DNA of 64,000 nt from Sva-07 sp963707515 (GCA_963707515.1 CAVPQI010000001.1:744001-808000), one strand, 5' to 3'. Shown: positions 36,299 to 45,630, counted from the stretch's first letter. Notes: generated by a model from the letters alone, not told the origin. Numbers and translations are program-made.

Positions 36299-36691
36299 TC
36301 AGGCGGCCGCGTCGATCGCACCGCGCAGGGCGGCGACCACCTCGACGGCGGTCGCGCCCGGCGTCAGCACCGAGGCGACGCCGGCGGCACGCAGCTCGTC
36401 GACGTCGTGTGGCGGCACGATGCCGCCGACGACGACGGGGATGTCGACGCCGCGCTCGCGCAGCGCAGCGACGACGAGGGGCGCCAACGTGAGGTGGGCA
36501 CCCGACAACATCGACAGCCCGATGGCGTCGACGTCCTCGTCGATCGCCGCTGCGGCGACCGTTTCGGGGGTCTGGAAGAGGCCCGTGTAGACGACTTCGA
36601 ACCCTGCGTCGCGCAGGATCCGAGCGACGACCTTGACGCCACGATCGTGCCCGTCGAGCCCGACCTTGGCCACCAGCACCCGTTCCGACAT
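36299..36691 (-). CDS. cobalamin B12-binding domain protein (methylmalonyl-CoA mutase C-terminal type)
   Basis: 130 aa from ATG 36689-36691, the length of a stand-alone B12-binding subunit. The lower-ligand motif DGHDRG (DxHxxG) is at residues about 14-19, followed by the SMLSGAH and GGIVPPHD segments typical of mutase small subunits. It would bind adenosylcobalamin through the histidine, partnering with a separate mutase large subunit not found in the window. It ends just before the pafB start. Confidence 0.88.
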   Translation of the reverse strand: MSERVLVAKVGLDGHDRGVKVVARILRDAGFEVVYTGLFQTPETVAAAAIDEDVDAIGLSMLSGAHLTLAPLVVAALRERGVDIPVVVGGIVPPHDVDELRAAGVASVLTPGATAVEVVAALRGAIDAAA

Positions 36692-36726
36692 GCGCTGCAC
36701 TGTACTCCCGCCGCCCCCGCCCGGCC

Positions 36727-36876
36727 GACCAGACGTGGCTACCACCGGACCTCCGTGAGGCCCGACAGCCAGCTCGGGCCGACCAGACGTGGCCAACACC
36801 GGACCGCCGTGAGGCCCGACAGCCAGCTCGGGCCGACCAGACGTGGCCAACCACCGGACCGCCGTGAGGCCCGACA
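36727..36876. repeat. 54-bp direct repeat, two full and one partial copy
   Basis: Copies start at 36727 and 36781 and differ at four positions. A third, partial copy from 36835 to about 36876 has a one-base insertion. Each unit contains GACCAGACGTGG near its start and GTGAGGCCCGACA near its end. The array fills most of the gap between the B12-binding gene start and the aldehyde dehydrogenase stop. It is not a CRISPR array, as there are no unique spacers. Confidence 0.85.
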
Positions 36877-36881
36877 AAGGA

Positions 36882-38300
36882 TTACAGCTGCAGCGACTTG
36901 GTCTGCAGGAACTCCTCGATGCCGTACGGGCCGTTCTCGCGGCCGTAGCCGGACTGCTTGTAGCCACCGAACGGGGCAGCGATGTTGAACGAGCCACCGT
37001 TGACGTCGACCCCGCCCGTGCGCATCCGCTTGGCGACGGCGATGGCACGCTCCTGGTCGCCGGACCACACACCGCCGGAGAGCCCGTACAGCGAGTCGTT
37101 GGCGATGCGCACGGCGTCGTCGTCGTCGTCGTAGGCGATGACCGACAGCACCGGGCCGAAGATCTCCTCCTGGGCGACGGTCATGTCGTTGGTGACGTTG
37201 GCGAGCACGGTCGGCTTGACGAAGTAGCCGGTCTCCTTGCCCTCGGGCTTGCCGAGCCCGCCGGCGGCGACGACGGCGCCCTCGTCGATGCCCTTCTGGA
37301 TGTAGCCCTGCACCCGGTCCCACTGCGACTGGGAGATCAGCGGGCCGAGGTGCATGCCCTCCTTGGCCGGGTCGTCGACCTGGGTCGCCTCGGCGGTGGC
37401 CGCGGCGATGGCGACGGCCTCGTCGTAGCGGCTCTTGGGCACCAGCATCCGCGTGTGGGCGGTGCAGGTCTGGCCGGAGTTGAGGTAGCAGGCGAACACG
37501 CCCTTCGGGATCACCTGGGCGAAGTCGGCGTCGTCGAGGACGATGTTCGCCGACTTGCCACCGAGCTCGAGGGCGACGCGCTTGACGGTGCCGGCGGCGA
37601 CCTCGGCGACCCGCTTGCCGGCGCGGGTGGAGCCGGTGAAGCTGACCATGTCGACGTCGGGATGGGCGGCGATCGCCTCACCGACCACGGGGCCGGTGCC
37701 GGTGACCAGGTTGAACACACCCGCCGGCAGGCCGACCTCGTCGACGATCTCGGCGAGGATGAAGGCGTTCAGCGGCGCGACCTCGCTCGGCTTGAGCACG
37801 AACGTGCAGCCTGCGGCGAGCGCACCGCCGAGCTTGCAGACGATCTGGTGCAGCGGGTAGTTCCACGGTGTGATGGCACCGACGACACCGACCGGCTCCT
37901 TGACGACGAGGCTGTTGCCGATCTTCTCCTCGAACTCGAACGAGTCGAGCAGCGTGGCGTAGCTCTGCAGGTTGCCCGCGGGCAGACCGGCCTGGATCAT
38001 CGTCGCCCAGGTGATCGGCATCCCGACCTCACCGGCGATCGTCTGGGCGATCTCGGTCGACCGCGCCTGCAGCGCCTCGTGGAGGCGGATCATGTACTTC
38101 TGACGTTCCTCGACCGGCGTCGCGGCCCACGAGTCGAACGCCCGGCGGGCGGCGGCGACGGCCTTGTCGACGTCGCTCGCGGTGCCTTCGGGGATCGAGC
38201 CCATCACCTCTTCGGTGCCGGCATTGATGACCTCGATCGTCCCGGTCCCGTCGGAGGGGACCCAAGCACCGTCGATGTAGATGTTGCTGTACTCGCGCAT
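36882..38300 (-). CDS. aldehyde dehydrogenase family protein
   Basis: 472 aa, standard ALDH length. It shows TPWNYPLHQ, the cofactor motif FTGSTRAGK, the general base Glu in ELGGKSAN, the catalytic Cys in NSGQTCTAHTR, and QEEIFGPVLSV. It oxidises an aldehyde with NAD(P)+; the substrate is not predictable. It sits between the 54-bp repeats and the divergent promoter area of pgi, on the same strand as pgi. Confidence 0.92.
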   Translation of the reverse strand: MREYSNIYIDGAWVPSDGTGTIEVINAGTEEVMGSIPEGTASDVDKAVAAARRAFDSWAATPVEERQKYMIRLHEALQARSTEIAQTIAGEVGMPITWATMIQAGLPAGNLQSYATLLDSFEFEEKIGNSLVVKEPVGVVGAITPWNYPLHQIVCKLGGALAAGCTFVLKPSEVAPLNAFILAEIVDEVGLPAGVFNLVTGTGPVVGEAIAAHPDVDMVSFTGSTRAGKRVAEVAAGTVKRVALELGGKSANIVLDDADFAQVIPKGVFACYLNSGQTCTAHTRMLVPKSRYDEAVAIAAATAEATQVDDPAKEGMHLGPLISQSQWDRVQGYIQKGIDEGAVVAAGGLGKPEGKETGYFVKPTVLANVTNDMTVAQEEIFGPVLSVIAYDDDDDAVRIANDSLYGLSGGVWSGDQERAIAVAKRMRTGGVDVNGGSFNIAAPFGGYKQSGYGRENGPYGIEEFLQTKSLQL

Positions 38301-38351
38301 GTCGCGAGTCTTGCGTATGAGGGCGGCGGTGGCTACTAGTGGAGCGCAGCG

Positions 38352-39899
38352 TCAGCGACGGGCGCGATACCAGGCGATGAGGCGATCGGTCGCCGGGTCG
38401 TGGGCGCCTGTGCCGGCGTCGCCGGTGAGCTCCGGCGTGATGACGTTGGCCAGCTCCTTGCCGAGCTCGACGCCCCACTGGTCGTAGCTGTCGATGTCCC
38501 AGATGGTGCCTTGGACGTGGACCACGTGCTCGTACAGCGCGATCAGCTGACCGAGCACCGACGGCGTGAGCTGCTCGGCGAGGATCACCGTGTTCGGGCG
38601 GTCGCCGTCGAACTGCCGGTACGGCTCGCCGGGTGCGGCGTCGCGACCGAAGGCGAGCGCTTCGGACTGGGCGAACAGGTTGGCGACGAGCAGGTCGTGG
38701 TGCTCCTGGAAGGGGTGATGCGGGCGGGCGAAGCCGATCAGGTCGGCGGGGACGATCCGCGTGCCCTGGTGGAGCAGTTGGTAGAAGGCGTGCTGCCCGT
38801 TGGTGCCCGGCTCGCCCCACACGATCGGTCCGGTGTCGCCGTCGACGGGCAGGCCATCGAGGCGCACCGACTTGCCGTTCGATTCCATGTCGAGCTGTTG
38901 GAGGTAGGCGGGGAAGCGGGCCAGCTCCTCGGCGTACGGGAGCACGGCCTTCGTCGACCAGCCGTAGCCGTTGGCGTACCAGACGCCGAGGAGGGCCATC
39001 ATCACCGGTGCGTTCTCGGCGAGCGGGGCGGTGCGGAAGTGGACGTCGATGGCGTGGAAGCCGTCGAGGAACTGGCGGAAGCGATCGGGGCCGACAGCGA
39101 TCATCAGCGCCAGGCCGATCGCCGAGTCGACCGAATAGCGCCCGCCGACCCAGTCCCAGAAGCCGAACATGTTGGCCGTGTCGATGCCGAACTCGGCGAC
39201 CCGTTCGGCGTTCGTCGACACGGCGACGAAGTGGTCGGCGACGGCGTCCTCACCGAGGGCGGCGACGAGCCAGTTGCGTGCGGTGCGGGCGTTGGTCAGT
39301 GTCTCGATCGTGCCGAACGTCTTGGAGGCGACGATGAACAACGTCGAGGCCGGATCGGCGTCGGCGAGCACGGCGGCGATGTCGGCGCCGTCGATGTTCG
39401 ACACGAACGAGCAGCGCAGTCGCGGGAGGCGGTACGCATCGAGTGCTCGCACGGCCATCGCCGGCCCGAGGTCGGAGCCACCGATGCCGATGTTGACGAT
39501 GTGCGTGATCCGCTCGTCGGCGCGCACCCGCTCGGCGAATGCCGCCATGGCGTCGAGGACGTCGTGGACGCCGGCGACGACGTCGGCGCCGTCGACCTCC
39601 ATCACCGTGCCCCGCGGTGCTCGGAGGGCGACGTGCATCACGGCACGGTCCTCGGTGACGTTGATGTGCTCACCGGCGAACATCGCGTCGCGCCGTTGCT
39701 CGACGCCGCTGGCGCGGGCGATGTCGAGCAGGGCGTCGACGACCGTGTCGTCGATCCGGTGCTTCGAGTAGTCGATGCGCAGGTCGCCCGCCGTGATCAC
39801 GTAGCGATCGGCGCGTTCGGGATCGTCGGCGAACAGCTCGCGTAGCGTGCCGGGACGCGGGATGTCGGCGAGCGCCTGGCGGAGGTCGATGGCGGTCAT
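38352..39899 (-). CDS. pgi: glucose-6-phosphate isomerase
   Basis: 515 aa, slightly shorter than the usual 540-560 aa. The SIS domain motifs are GIGGSDLGP, SKTFGTIET, and the signature FWDWVGGRYSVDSAIGL, with the active-site Glu in the WGEPGTNGQHAFYQLLHQG block and late lysine in the SYDQWGVELGK block. It interconverts glucose 6-phosphate and fructose 6-phosphate. It is 36 nt downstream of the 6-phosphogluconolactonase gene, forming a small sugar-phosphate cluster. Confidence 0.95.
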   Translation of the reverse strand: MTAIDLRQALADIPRPGTLRELFADDPERADRYVITAGDLRIDYSKHRIDDTVVDALLDIARASGVEQRRDAMFAGEHINVTEDRAVMHVALRAPRGTVMEVDGADVVAGVHDVLDAMAAFAERVRADERITHIVNIGIGGSDLGPAMAVRALDAYRLPRLRCSFVSNIDGADIAAVLADADPASTLFIVASKTFGTIETLTNARTARNWLVAALGEDAVADHFVAVSTNAERVAEFGIDTANMFGFWDWVGGRYSVDSAIGLALMIAVGPDRFRQFLDGFHAIDVHFRTAPLAENAPVMMALLGVWYANGYGWSTKAVLPYAEELARFPAYLQQLDMESNGKSVRLDGLPVDGDTGPIVWGEPGTNGQHAFYQLLHQGTRIVPADLIGFARPHHPFQEHHDLLVANLFAQSEALAFGRDAAPGEPYRQFDGDRPNTVILAEQLTPSVLGQLIALYEHVVHVQGTIWDIDSYDQWGVELGKELANVITPELTGDAGTGAHDPATDRLIAWYRARR

Positions 39900-39935
39900 C
39901 ACGCCGAACCTACCGCGGCGCTGCCGGAGCCTCCG

Positions 39936-40586
39936 TCAGGCCGTCTGGGCGGGAAGGTCGGCGGCGGCGCCGGGATCGAGGAAGACCCAGGTGTGCGAGC
40001 GGTGCACGCGGCCGATCGGCAGCGTGGGGTCGCGCAGCAGCCAGCGGGCGACGATCGGCGCCTTGTCGGCGCCGGTGATCAGCACGATCCGGGACCGTGC
40101 GCCGTTGACCACGGGCGGCGTCAGCGTCATCCTGCGGTGACCGTTGAACTCGCCGATCGCCTCGCAACGGCGGTCGCTCTCGACGACGGGATCACCCGGC
40201 GGCCACGAAGCCGTGTGGCCGTCGCCGCCCACGCCGAGATGGACGACGTCGAGCCGCTCCGGCAACGCGGCTCCGTAACGGCGCGCCGCCGCCCCGAGGT
40301 CCTTGGCCGTCACCGGCATCGCCCGCACCCGTGCCGGGAAGCCGTCGAGGTCGTTGGCGTTGCGATCCCGGTGGCCGTCGGGCACGACGCGCTCGTCGAC
40401 CTGCCACACCGTCACGTGATCCCAGGCGACGTCGGCGGCAGCCAGCGCGGCGAGCATCGGCGGCGCCGTGCTGCCACCGCTCACCGCCAACTGTGCGGTG
40501 CCTCGCCGCCGGATGGCGTCGCGGAGGCGGCCGGCGATCCACGTCGCGGTCGCCGTGGCCGGATCGTCGAACACGCGCAGGTCCAT
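39936..40586 (-). CDS. pgl: 6-phosphogluconolactonase
   Basis: 216 aa from ATG 40584-40586. The SIS-like fold has the early AVSGGSTAPPML motif, DERVVPDGHRDRN, GVGGDGHTASW, and MTLTPPVVNGA typical of the Pgl/DevB family. It hydrolyses 6-phosphogluconolactone in the oxidative pentose phosphate pathway. Zwf and gnd were not recognised in the window. It is divergent from rarD at a distance of 100 nt. Confidence 0.93.
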   Translation of the reverse strand: MDLRVFDDPATATATWIAGRLRDAIRRRGTAQLAVSGGSTAPPMLAALAAADVAWDHVTVWQVDERVVPDGHRDRNANDLDGFPARVRAMPVTAKDLGAAARRYGAALPERLDVVHLGVGGDGHTASWPPGDPVVESDRRCEAIGEFNGHRRMTLTPPVVNGARSRIVLITGADKAPIVARWLLRDPTLPIGRVHRSHTWVFLDPGAAADLPAQTA

Positions 40587-40686
40587 GTCGCAAACGGTAA
40601 ACGGTGACCCATGCGGAGCGCCCTGAAACCTGGTGCACCTGCCACGTGCACGACTGTGGCGGCGCGGCTCGTACCCTTCGACGGCG

Positions 40687-41598
40687 ATGACCGACGATCG
40701 TCCCGACGACGCCAGCGGCGTCCGCATCGCCGTCGCTGCCTACCTCATCTGGGGCTTCCTCACCATCTACTGGAAGCAGCTCGCCGAGTTCGACGCCTTC
40801 GAGCTGATCGCGTGGCGGATGGCGTGTGCCGGCGTCGTGATGGCGGTCGTCGTGACGATCCGTCGCTCGTGGTCGACGATCCGACGCGCCGTCGGGCACG
40901 CGCCGACACTGCGGCGCTTGTTCGTCGCCTCGCTGCTGCTCACCGTCAACTGGGCCGCCTACGTGTGGGCGGTCACCAACGACCGGGTGATCGAGACCGC
41001 ACTCGGCTACTTCATCGCCCCGCTGGTGACGATGTCACTGGGGGTCCTCGTGCTCCACGAGCGACCGACGCGCGGTCAGCGGCTGGCATTCGGATGCGCG
41101 GCGATCGCGGTCGTCATCCTCACCGTGTCGGCCGGTGGGCCGCCGTGGATCGCGCTGATCATCGCCGGCTCGTGGAGCTTCTACGGCCTGATCAAGCGGC
41201 GCGTCGGCCTCGGTGCCATCGACAGCCTCGCCGGTGAGACGTTCACGCTGTTCGTGCCGGCCCTCGTCGCCCTCGCCGTGTTCGCCGGTCGGGACGGTTC
41301 GATCCCGCAGACCGCCGATGCTCGGGAATGGCTCCTCGTGCTCGGGACCGGCGCGGCGACCGTGGTGCCGTTGGTGATGTTCGCCCGCGCCGCCCAGTCG
41401 GTGCCGTTCACCTTGCTCGGCCCACTCAACCTGCTCGTTCCGGTGATCAACTTCGGGCTCGGGTGGCTGATCTACGACGAGCCGATGCCCGCCGACCGGC
41501 TCGTCGGCTTCGCCTTCGTGTGGCTGGCGCTGGTGATCGTCACCTGCGACGGCCTGCTCGGCCGCCGCACCACCGCGGCGCCCGCGGCGGCCACCTGA
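40687..41598 (+). CDS. rarD: EamA family transporter RarD
   Basis: 303 aa with about ten hydrophobic helices in two EamA repeats. RarD features are YLIWGFLTIYWKQL at the start, LTVNWAAYVWAV, and LGYFIAPLVTMSLGVLVLHERP. RarD proteins are proposed drug/metabolite exporters; the substrate is unknown. It is followed by a lipoprotein gene 23 nt later in the same direction. Confidence 0.9.
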   Translation: MTDDRPDDASGVRIAVAAYLIWGFLTIYWKQLAEFDAFELIAWRMACAGVVMAVVVTIRRSWSTIRRAVGHAPTLRRLFVASLLLTVNWAAYVWAVTNDRVIETALGYFIAPLVTMSLGVLVLHERPTRGQRLAFGCAAIAVVILTVSAGGPPWIALIIAGSWSFYGLIKRRVGLGAIDSLAGETFTLFVPALVALAVFAGRDGSIPQTADAREWLLVLGTGAATVVPLVMFARAAQSVPFTLLGPLNLLVPVINFGLGWLIYDEPMPADRLVGFAFVWLALVIVTCDGLLGRRTTAAPAAAT

Positions 41599-41621
41599 CG
41601 GGCTCGCGCTATCGTCGGGCG

Positions 41622-41948
41622 ATGCGCCGTGCCCGCCGATCCGGCCTGGCCGCCGCGCTGGTCGCTGTCACCCTCGGCGCCACCGGCTGTTTCGCCAGCG
41701 GCTCCGACTTCCGCGACGACGCCGAGACGTACATCGTCGAGAGCGACGACCTGCGTGCCGAGCTGTTCCCCGAGAGCGACACGACGATCGACGAGGCGAC
41801 GTGCGCGGAGCCCGAGTCGAAGGACGTGGGTGAGACGTTCGCCTGCACTGCAGTCGACAGCAACGGGGGCGAGTGGGGGTTCGAGATCGAGATCACCGGT
41901 TCGCGTGACTACCTCGTCGTCGTCTCCAGCTACCCGCCCGGGGGGTGA
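41622..41948 (+). CDS. DUF4333-like lipoprotein
   Basis: 108 aa with a lipoprotein signal ending in GATGC, then a compact domain with two cysteines (ATCAEP and FACTAV) and the VGETFACTA segment resembling DUF4333. This domain is common in actinobacterial secreted lipoproteins, where its function is unknown. It is 72 nt upstream of a second lipoprotein gene. Confidence 0.75.
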   Translation: MRRARRSGLAAALVAVTLGATGCFASGSDFRDDAETYIVESDDLRAELFPESDTTIDEATCAEPESKDVGETFACTAVDSNGGEWGFEIEITGSRDYLVVVSSYPPGG

Positions 41949-42020
41949 CGCTGCCGCCGTACGCGGCCCCCGCAGGTGTGCAAACATGGACGCCCCCGAC
42001 TACGAAGGAATCACCCTCGC

Positions 42021-42599
42021 ATGATGAAGCACCGAATCCTGTTCGTCCTCGCCGCCGCCACGCTGGCGTTCACCGCCTGCGGGAGTGACGACGACGGCGG
42101 CAGCGACGATGGCGGCACCGACACCACCGTCGAAGCCGACACCGACACGACCGTCGCCACCGTCGCGACCGACGCGACCGACGACAGCGGCGACAGCGAC
42201 GGCGGCGACGCCACTGGCGCCCAGGCCGAGGCGGCGGACCGCACGATCGAGGCCGCTGCGGCGGGGGGCATCACCCTCGACGAGGAGTGCGTCAACGAGG
42301 TCGCCTCGCGCCTGTCCGACGAGGACGCCGCGGCGATCGCCGCCGGCAACAACGCCGACGTCAGCCCCGAGGGCAGCGAGCTGTCGCTCGAGCTCCTCAA
42401 CTGTGCCGACGAGGACCAGCTCGCCGACATGTTCATCGATGGCCTGAGCCAGAGCGGCCAGGAGTTCGACGAGGAGTGCGTCCGCGAGAAGTTGAAGGAC
42501 GTCGACATGGTCGAGCTCGTCCAGGCCACACAGACGGGCGGCCAGCCGCCGACCGAGGTCGTCGCCGCGATGATGGAGTGCGTCGACCTCGGCAGCTGA
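42021..42599 (+). CDS. hypothetical acidic lipoprotein
   Basis: 192 aa from ATG 42021. A signal peptide ends in FTACG; the lipobox Cys is followed by a Asp/Gly/Ser/Thr-rich linker to about residue 70 (TDTTVEADTDTTVAT). The folded part (about 75-192) contains four cysteines in two similar segments, EECVNEVASRLSDED and EECVREKLKDVD, suggesting an internal duplication of a small helical unit. No known family was recognised. The stop codon lies inside a 13-bp tandem repeat. Confidence 0.75.
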   Translation: MMKHRILFVLAAATLAFTACGSDDDGGSDDGGTDTTVEADTDTTVATVATDATDDSGDSDGGDATGAQAEAADRTIEAAAAGGITLDEECVNEVASRLSDEDAAAIAAGNNADVSPEGSELSLELLNCADEDQLADMFIDGLSQSGQEFDEECVREKLKDVDMVELVQATQTGGQPPTEVVAAMMECVDLGS

Positions 42600-42626
42600 T
42601 CTCGGCCGCTGATCTCGGCAGCTGAT
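42588..42626. repeat. 13-bp tandem triplication spanning a stop codon
   Basis: Three copies of CTCGGCAGCTGAT (the middle copy has a C for A) run from the last codons of the lipoprotein through its TGA and beyond. Because 13 is not a multiple of three, the extra copies offer TGA in further frames. Confidence 0.85.
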
Positions 42627-42658
42627 CTCGCGGTCCACGTCGCGATCGCACACGCGCC

Positions 42659-42700
42659 GACGGCGGTGTCCCCCGGATTCGTCCGGGTGACACCGCCGTC
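42659..42700. terminator. bidirectional terminator hairpin with TTCG loop
   Basis: GACGGCGGTGTC pairs with GACACCGCCGTC, and an inner CCCGGA/TCCGGG pair closes a stable TTCG tetraloop (one mismatch between the two stems). It lies 59 nt after the lipoprotein stop and 28 nt after the convergent livK-like stop. Confidence 0.9.
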
Positions 42701-42728
42701 GTGTCGTTCACGGGTTCACGGCCGGCGT

Positions 42729-44213
42729 TCAGCTGCCGAACGAACCACCCTGGCCTTCGAGGTCGATCAGCCCACCGACCTCCTGGAACGTCAACGCACC
42801 GTCGTCGTTCTCGACGATCTCTTCCACCTGGGCTGCTTCGGTGAAGTAGGCGTCGTTGACGCCGTCGGTCTTCAGCGAGCCGCCGAGCAGGTTGCCGTTG
42901 GTGAAGTCGGCGTTCCACACCGCGGCCATCAGGTTGACCCGGTTGAGCCCCCCTGGACGCGCGGCGGCGTCACGCAGGACGCTCTCCACGAGCTGGCCGA
43001 ACAGGATGCCGGTCGAGTACGAACCGTCGGCACAGGTGACGTCGCCGTAGTCGGCGAGCACCTCGATCGTCAGCTTGGTCGACTCGTCGTCGGCCCACGC
43101 CGGGTCACCGCAGACCTTGTTGGAGATCGTCATCTGCACGGCCTTGCCGTCGGCAGCGAGCGCCGCCGCCGCCTCGTGGACCGGCTCGATGAAGCTCGCC
43201 AGGTTGTTGCACGTGTACGACATGTAGAACTCCGGGCGCCACTGCGACGACGCCACGGCGGCGATCGCCTGCGGGCAGAACGTCCCGGTGACACCGGCGA
43301 CGAACACGTCGGCACCACTGGAGATGACCGTTGTCAGCTCGTTGGTGATGTCGGCTGCCGCCGGATCGTGGAGTTGCTCCTCGACGATCTCGACATCGCA
43401 GTCCTGCAACGTCCGCTGGTAGGTCTTGCCGAAGTCGTTGTTGGTGTACAGCGCGGCGACGGTCGCCCCCGAGCCGTACTCCTCGACGATGGCATCACAC
43501 CAGATGTTGGTCTCGGTGCTGTAGTCCAAGATGTTCCCGACCGTCCACGGCCAGTTCGCCGGATCGCCCCAGTCGGGGAAGCCGGTGGAGTTGAACAGCT
43601 GCGGCACACAGGCCTCGTCGGTGATCGGGCGGACGGCGGCGTTGATCGGCGTGCCGATGATGTGGGCGAACGCAAAGATGTCCTCGGTGTCGAGCATCTC
43701 TTCGACGTTGGCGACGCCGCGCCCCGCCTCGTAGGCGTCGTCCTTGGTCACCAGCACGAGGTCCTTGCCGTCGATCGGGTCGGTCTCGTTGACGTAGTCG
43801 AACCACATCTGCATGCCCTCGCCGATCGGCCCGAAGGACGCCAGCGGCCCGGACTGCGGCAACGACTGGCCGATGCGGATCTCGTCGCCGTCGACGCCCT
43901 GGAACGGGTCCCAGTCGCTGGGACACTCGTCGAGATCGAGCACCGTGCCGGCGGCGACCTCGACCTGGCCCTCGAGCGCCAGCTCCTCCCCGCCCCCGGC
44001 AGCGTCGCCGCCGGTGGTCTCGGTGGAGTCGGACGGGGCCCCGGTCCCGTCGGTCGGCTCGCTGGTGTCGGTGGTGTCGGCCGTGTCGGTGGCGACGGGT
44101 GCGGCACTGTCGGTGCTGCCGCCGTCACCGCCGTCGTCGCTGCCGCAAGCAGCGAGGACGAGGCCGGCGACCACGAGCGCTCCAGCGGAGCGCTTCCATC
44201 GTGAAGCAATCAT
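42729..44213 (-). CDS. branched-chain amino acid-type ABC transporter substrate-binding lipoprotein
   Basis: 494 aa from ATG 44211-44213 with a GGGGA ribosome-binding site. The signal peptide ends in VLAACG and is followed by a Thr/Ser/Asp-rich linker of about 50 residues. The periplasmic-binding (LivK/receptor-family) domain has IRIGQSLPQSGPLASFGP at its start and four or more cysteine pairs, unusual for Gram-negative LivK but seen in actinobacteria. It is the last gene of the LIV importer run, 88 nt after livM, and may be more strongly expressed through its own signals. Ligand: branched-chain amino acids or another amide/small acid. Confidence 0.88.
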   Translation of the reverse strand: MIASRWKRSAGALVVAGLVLAACGSDDGGDGGSTDSAAPVATDTADTTDTSEPTDGTGAPSDSTETTGGDAAGGGEELALEGQVEVAAGTVLDLDECPSDWDPFQGVDGDEIRIGQSLPQSGPLASFGPIGEGMQMWFDYVNETDPIDGKDLVLVTKDDAYEAGRGVANVEEMLDTEDIFAFAHIIGTPINAAVRPITDEACVPQLFNSTGFPDWGDPANWPWTVGNILDYSTETNIWCDAIVEEYGSGATVAALYTNNDFGKTYQRTLQDCDVEIVEEQLHDPAAADITNELTTVISSGADVFVAGVTGTFCPQAIAAVASSQWRPEFYMSYTCNNLASFIEPVHEAAAALAADGKAVQMTISNKVCGDPAWADDESTKLTIEVLADYGDVTCADGSYSTGILFGQLVESVLRDAAARPGGLNRVNLMAAVWNADFTNGNLLGGSLKTDGVNDAYFTEAAQVEEIVENDDGALTFQEVGGLIDLEGQGGSFGS

Positions 44214-44234
44214 GTTCCCCCTTGATTCGGTGTG

Positions 44235-44253
44235 ACCGTGGTGATGTCACGGT
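44235..44253. promoter_or_regulatory. 6-bp inverted repeat between livM and the binding-protein gene
   Basis: ACCGTG and CACGGT flank GTGATGT. It is 22 nt upstream of the binding-protein ATG. It may be a regulatory site or a small RNA hairpin affecting relative expression. Confidence 0.35.
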
Positions 44254-44301
44254 GCTGATTGTCAGCTCGTGGGCCGGCCGGAGCCGGAGATCGATGGAGG
44301 G

Positions 44302-45618
44302 TCAGGTCGCCCGGTCGGCGAGATCGCCGTCCGGTGTTGGCTCGTCGACGCCGACATCGGCGTCGACGTCGGTTGTGGCACCGCCGTGACGTTCGAGCAG
44401 GGCGCCACCGGGGTCGGCGCCGATGGCGTCGGCGAGGGCGCTGGTCTCGGCCGCCGACCGTTCGTAGCCGGGTGGCGGTGCGGGCACGACGCGCACGAAC
44501 CGCCCGCGGAACTGGCGTGCCGCGTGGACGACACCGCCAGGCAGGAAGAAGGTCAGCACGATCAACAGCACGCCGAGCAGCAACGTGCCGGTGGGGCCTT
44601 GCAGCCACCGTTCGGGGACGCCCGGGACCGACGTCGTCGACGAGGCCCACTCGGGGATGAACGTGATCGCCAGTCCGCCGACGACTGCCCCGGACAGCGT
44701 CCCGACGCCGCCGACGACGAGGCCGACGATGAACATGATCGACAGCAGCTGGGTGAAGTCACCTGGTGAGGCGATGCCGAGCTCGGCGACGTAGACGACG
44801 CCCCCGACACCACCGAGCGCCGAAGCGACGCCGAACGACACCGTCTTCGTCCACGGCAGGTTGACGCCGGAGACGGCGGCGCTGGTCTCGTTGTCGCGCA
44901 GTGAGCGCATCGCCCGGCCGGGCCGGCTCTTGACGAGGTTCGACACCAGCCAGATGCAGATCAACGTCAACGCCACGAACAGCAGGTACTTCCAGATCCG
45001 TTCCAGCTCGCGATTCGACAGGTCCCCCTCACCGAAGTAGCCGCCGACGATCGGCAGATCCTGGAGGAACGAGGCGATGCCGTTCAGCGGCAGCCAGCTC
45101 GGCGGCATCAGCAGGCTGTCGACGGTCTTGCCCGCGGCGCCACCGGTGTACTCGTCGAGTGCGTCGAGCTGCACGATCGCCGGGAACACGGCGGCCATGC
45201 CGAGGGTGACCAGGGCGAGGTACAGACCTTTGATGCGCAGAGCGGGCAGGCCGAGGACGACGCCGACGGCGAAGCACGCCGGGATCACCGCCAGCAGCGT
45301 CAGCCCCCACGGCCAGTGATGGTCGGACACCAGGTAGGCGGCGAGGTAGGCGCCGGTGCCGAAGAAGAAGCTCTGGCCGAGCGCCAGTTGGCCGGTGTAC
45401 CCGACGACGACCTGCAGGCCGAGGATGGCGATCATGAACGCGATGGCCTTGTTGATGCGCGGCAGGCCGACGTTGTAGCCGTTGTCGCCGATGTTGATCT
45501 GCGCCGTGTCGGCGACGGCGAAGGCGAGCACGACGAGGGCGACGATCCACAGCGCCCACACCACCCACTTGTAGGTGCGGTACTGCGACGTGCCCTCGAC
45601 GAAGTTCCAGCGCGCCAT
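44302..45618 (-). CDS. livM: branched-chain amino acid ABC transporter permease (LivM family)
   Basis: 438 aa, longer than the typical 320-360 aa. It has about nine hydrophobic helices, the GYTGQLALGQSFFFGTGAY motif, the ALRIKGLYLALVTLG segment, and the EAA loop around LRDNETSAAVSGVN. After the last helix a hydrophilic, acidic tail of about 60 residues ends in DGDLADRAT and has no counterpart in characterised LivM. It is a membrane permease working with LivH, LivF and LivG. Confidence 0.92.
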   Translation of the reverse strand: MARWNFVEGTSQYRTYKWVVWALWIVALVVLAFAVADTAQINIGDNGYNVGLPRINKAIAFMIAILGLQVVVGYTGQLALGQSFFFGTGAYLAAYLVSDHHWPWGLTLLAVIPACFAVGVVLGLPALRIKGLYLALVTLGMAAVFPAIVQLDALDEYTGGAAGKTVDSLLMPPSWLPLNGIASFLQDLPIVGGYFGEGDLSNRELERIWKYLLFVALTLICIWLVSNLVKSRPGRAMRSLRDNETSAAVSGVNLPWTKTVSFGVASALGGVGGVVYVAELGIASPGDFTQLLSIMFIVGLVVGGVGTLSGAVVGGLAITFIPEWASSTTSVPGVPERWLQGPTGTLLLGVLLIVLTFFLPGGVVHAARQFRGRFVRVVPAPPPGYERSAAETSALADAIGADPGGALLERHGGATTDVDADVGVDEPTPDGDLADRAT

Positions 45619-45630
45619 GTCTGCCCCCCC

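Noticed and set aside
36727..36876. CRISPR array
   Set aside because: The 54-bp copies are directly adjacent with no unique spacers and no cas genes were found.
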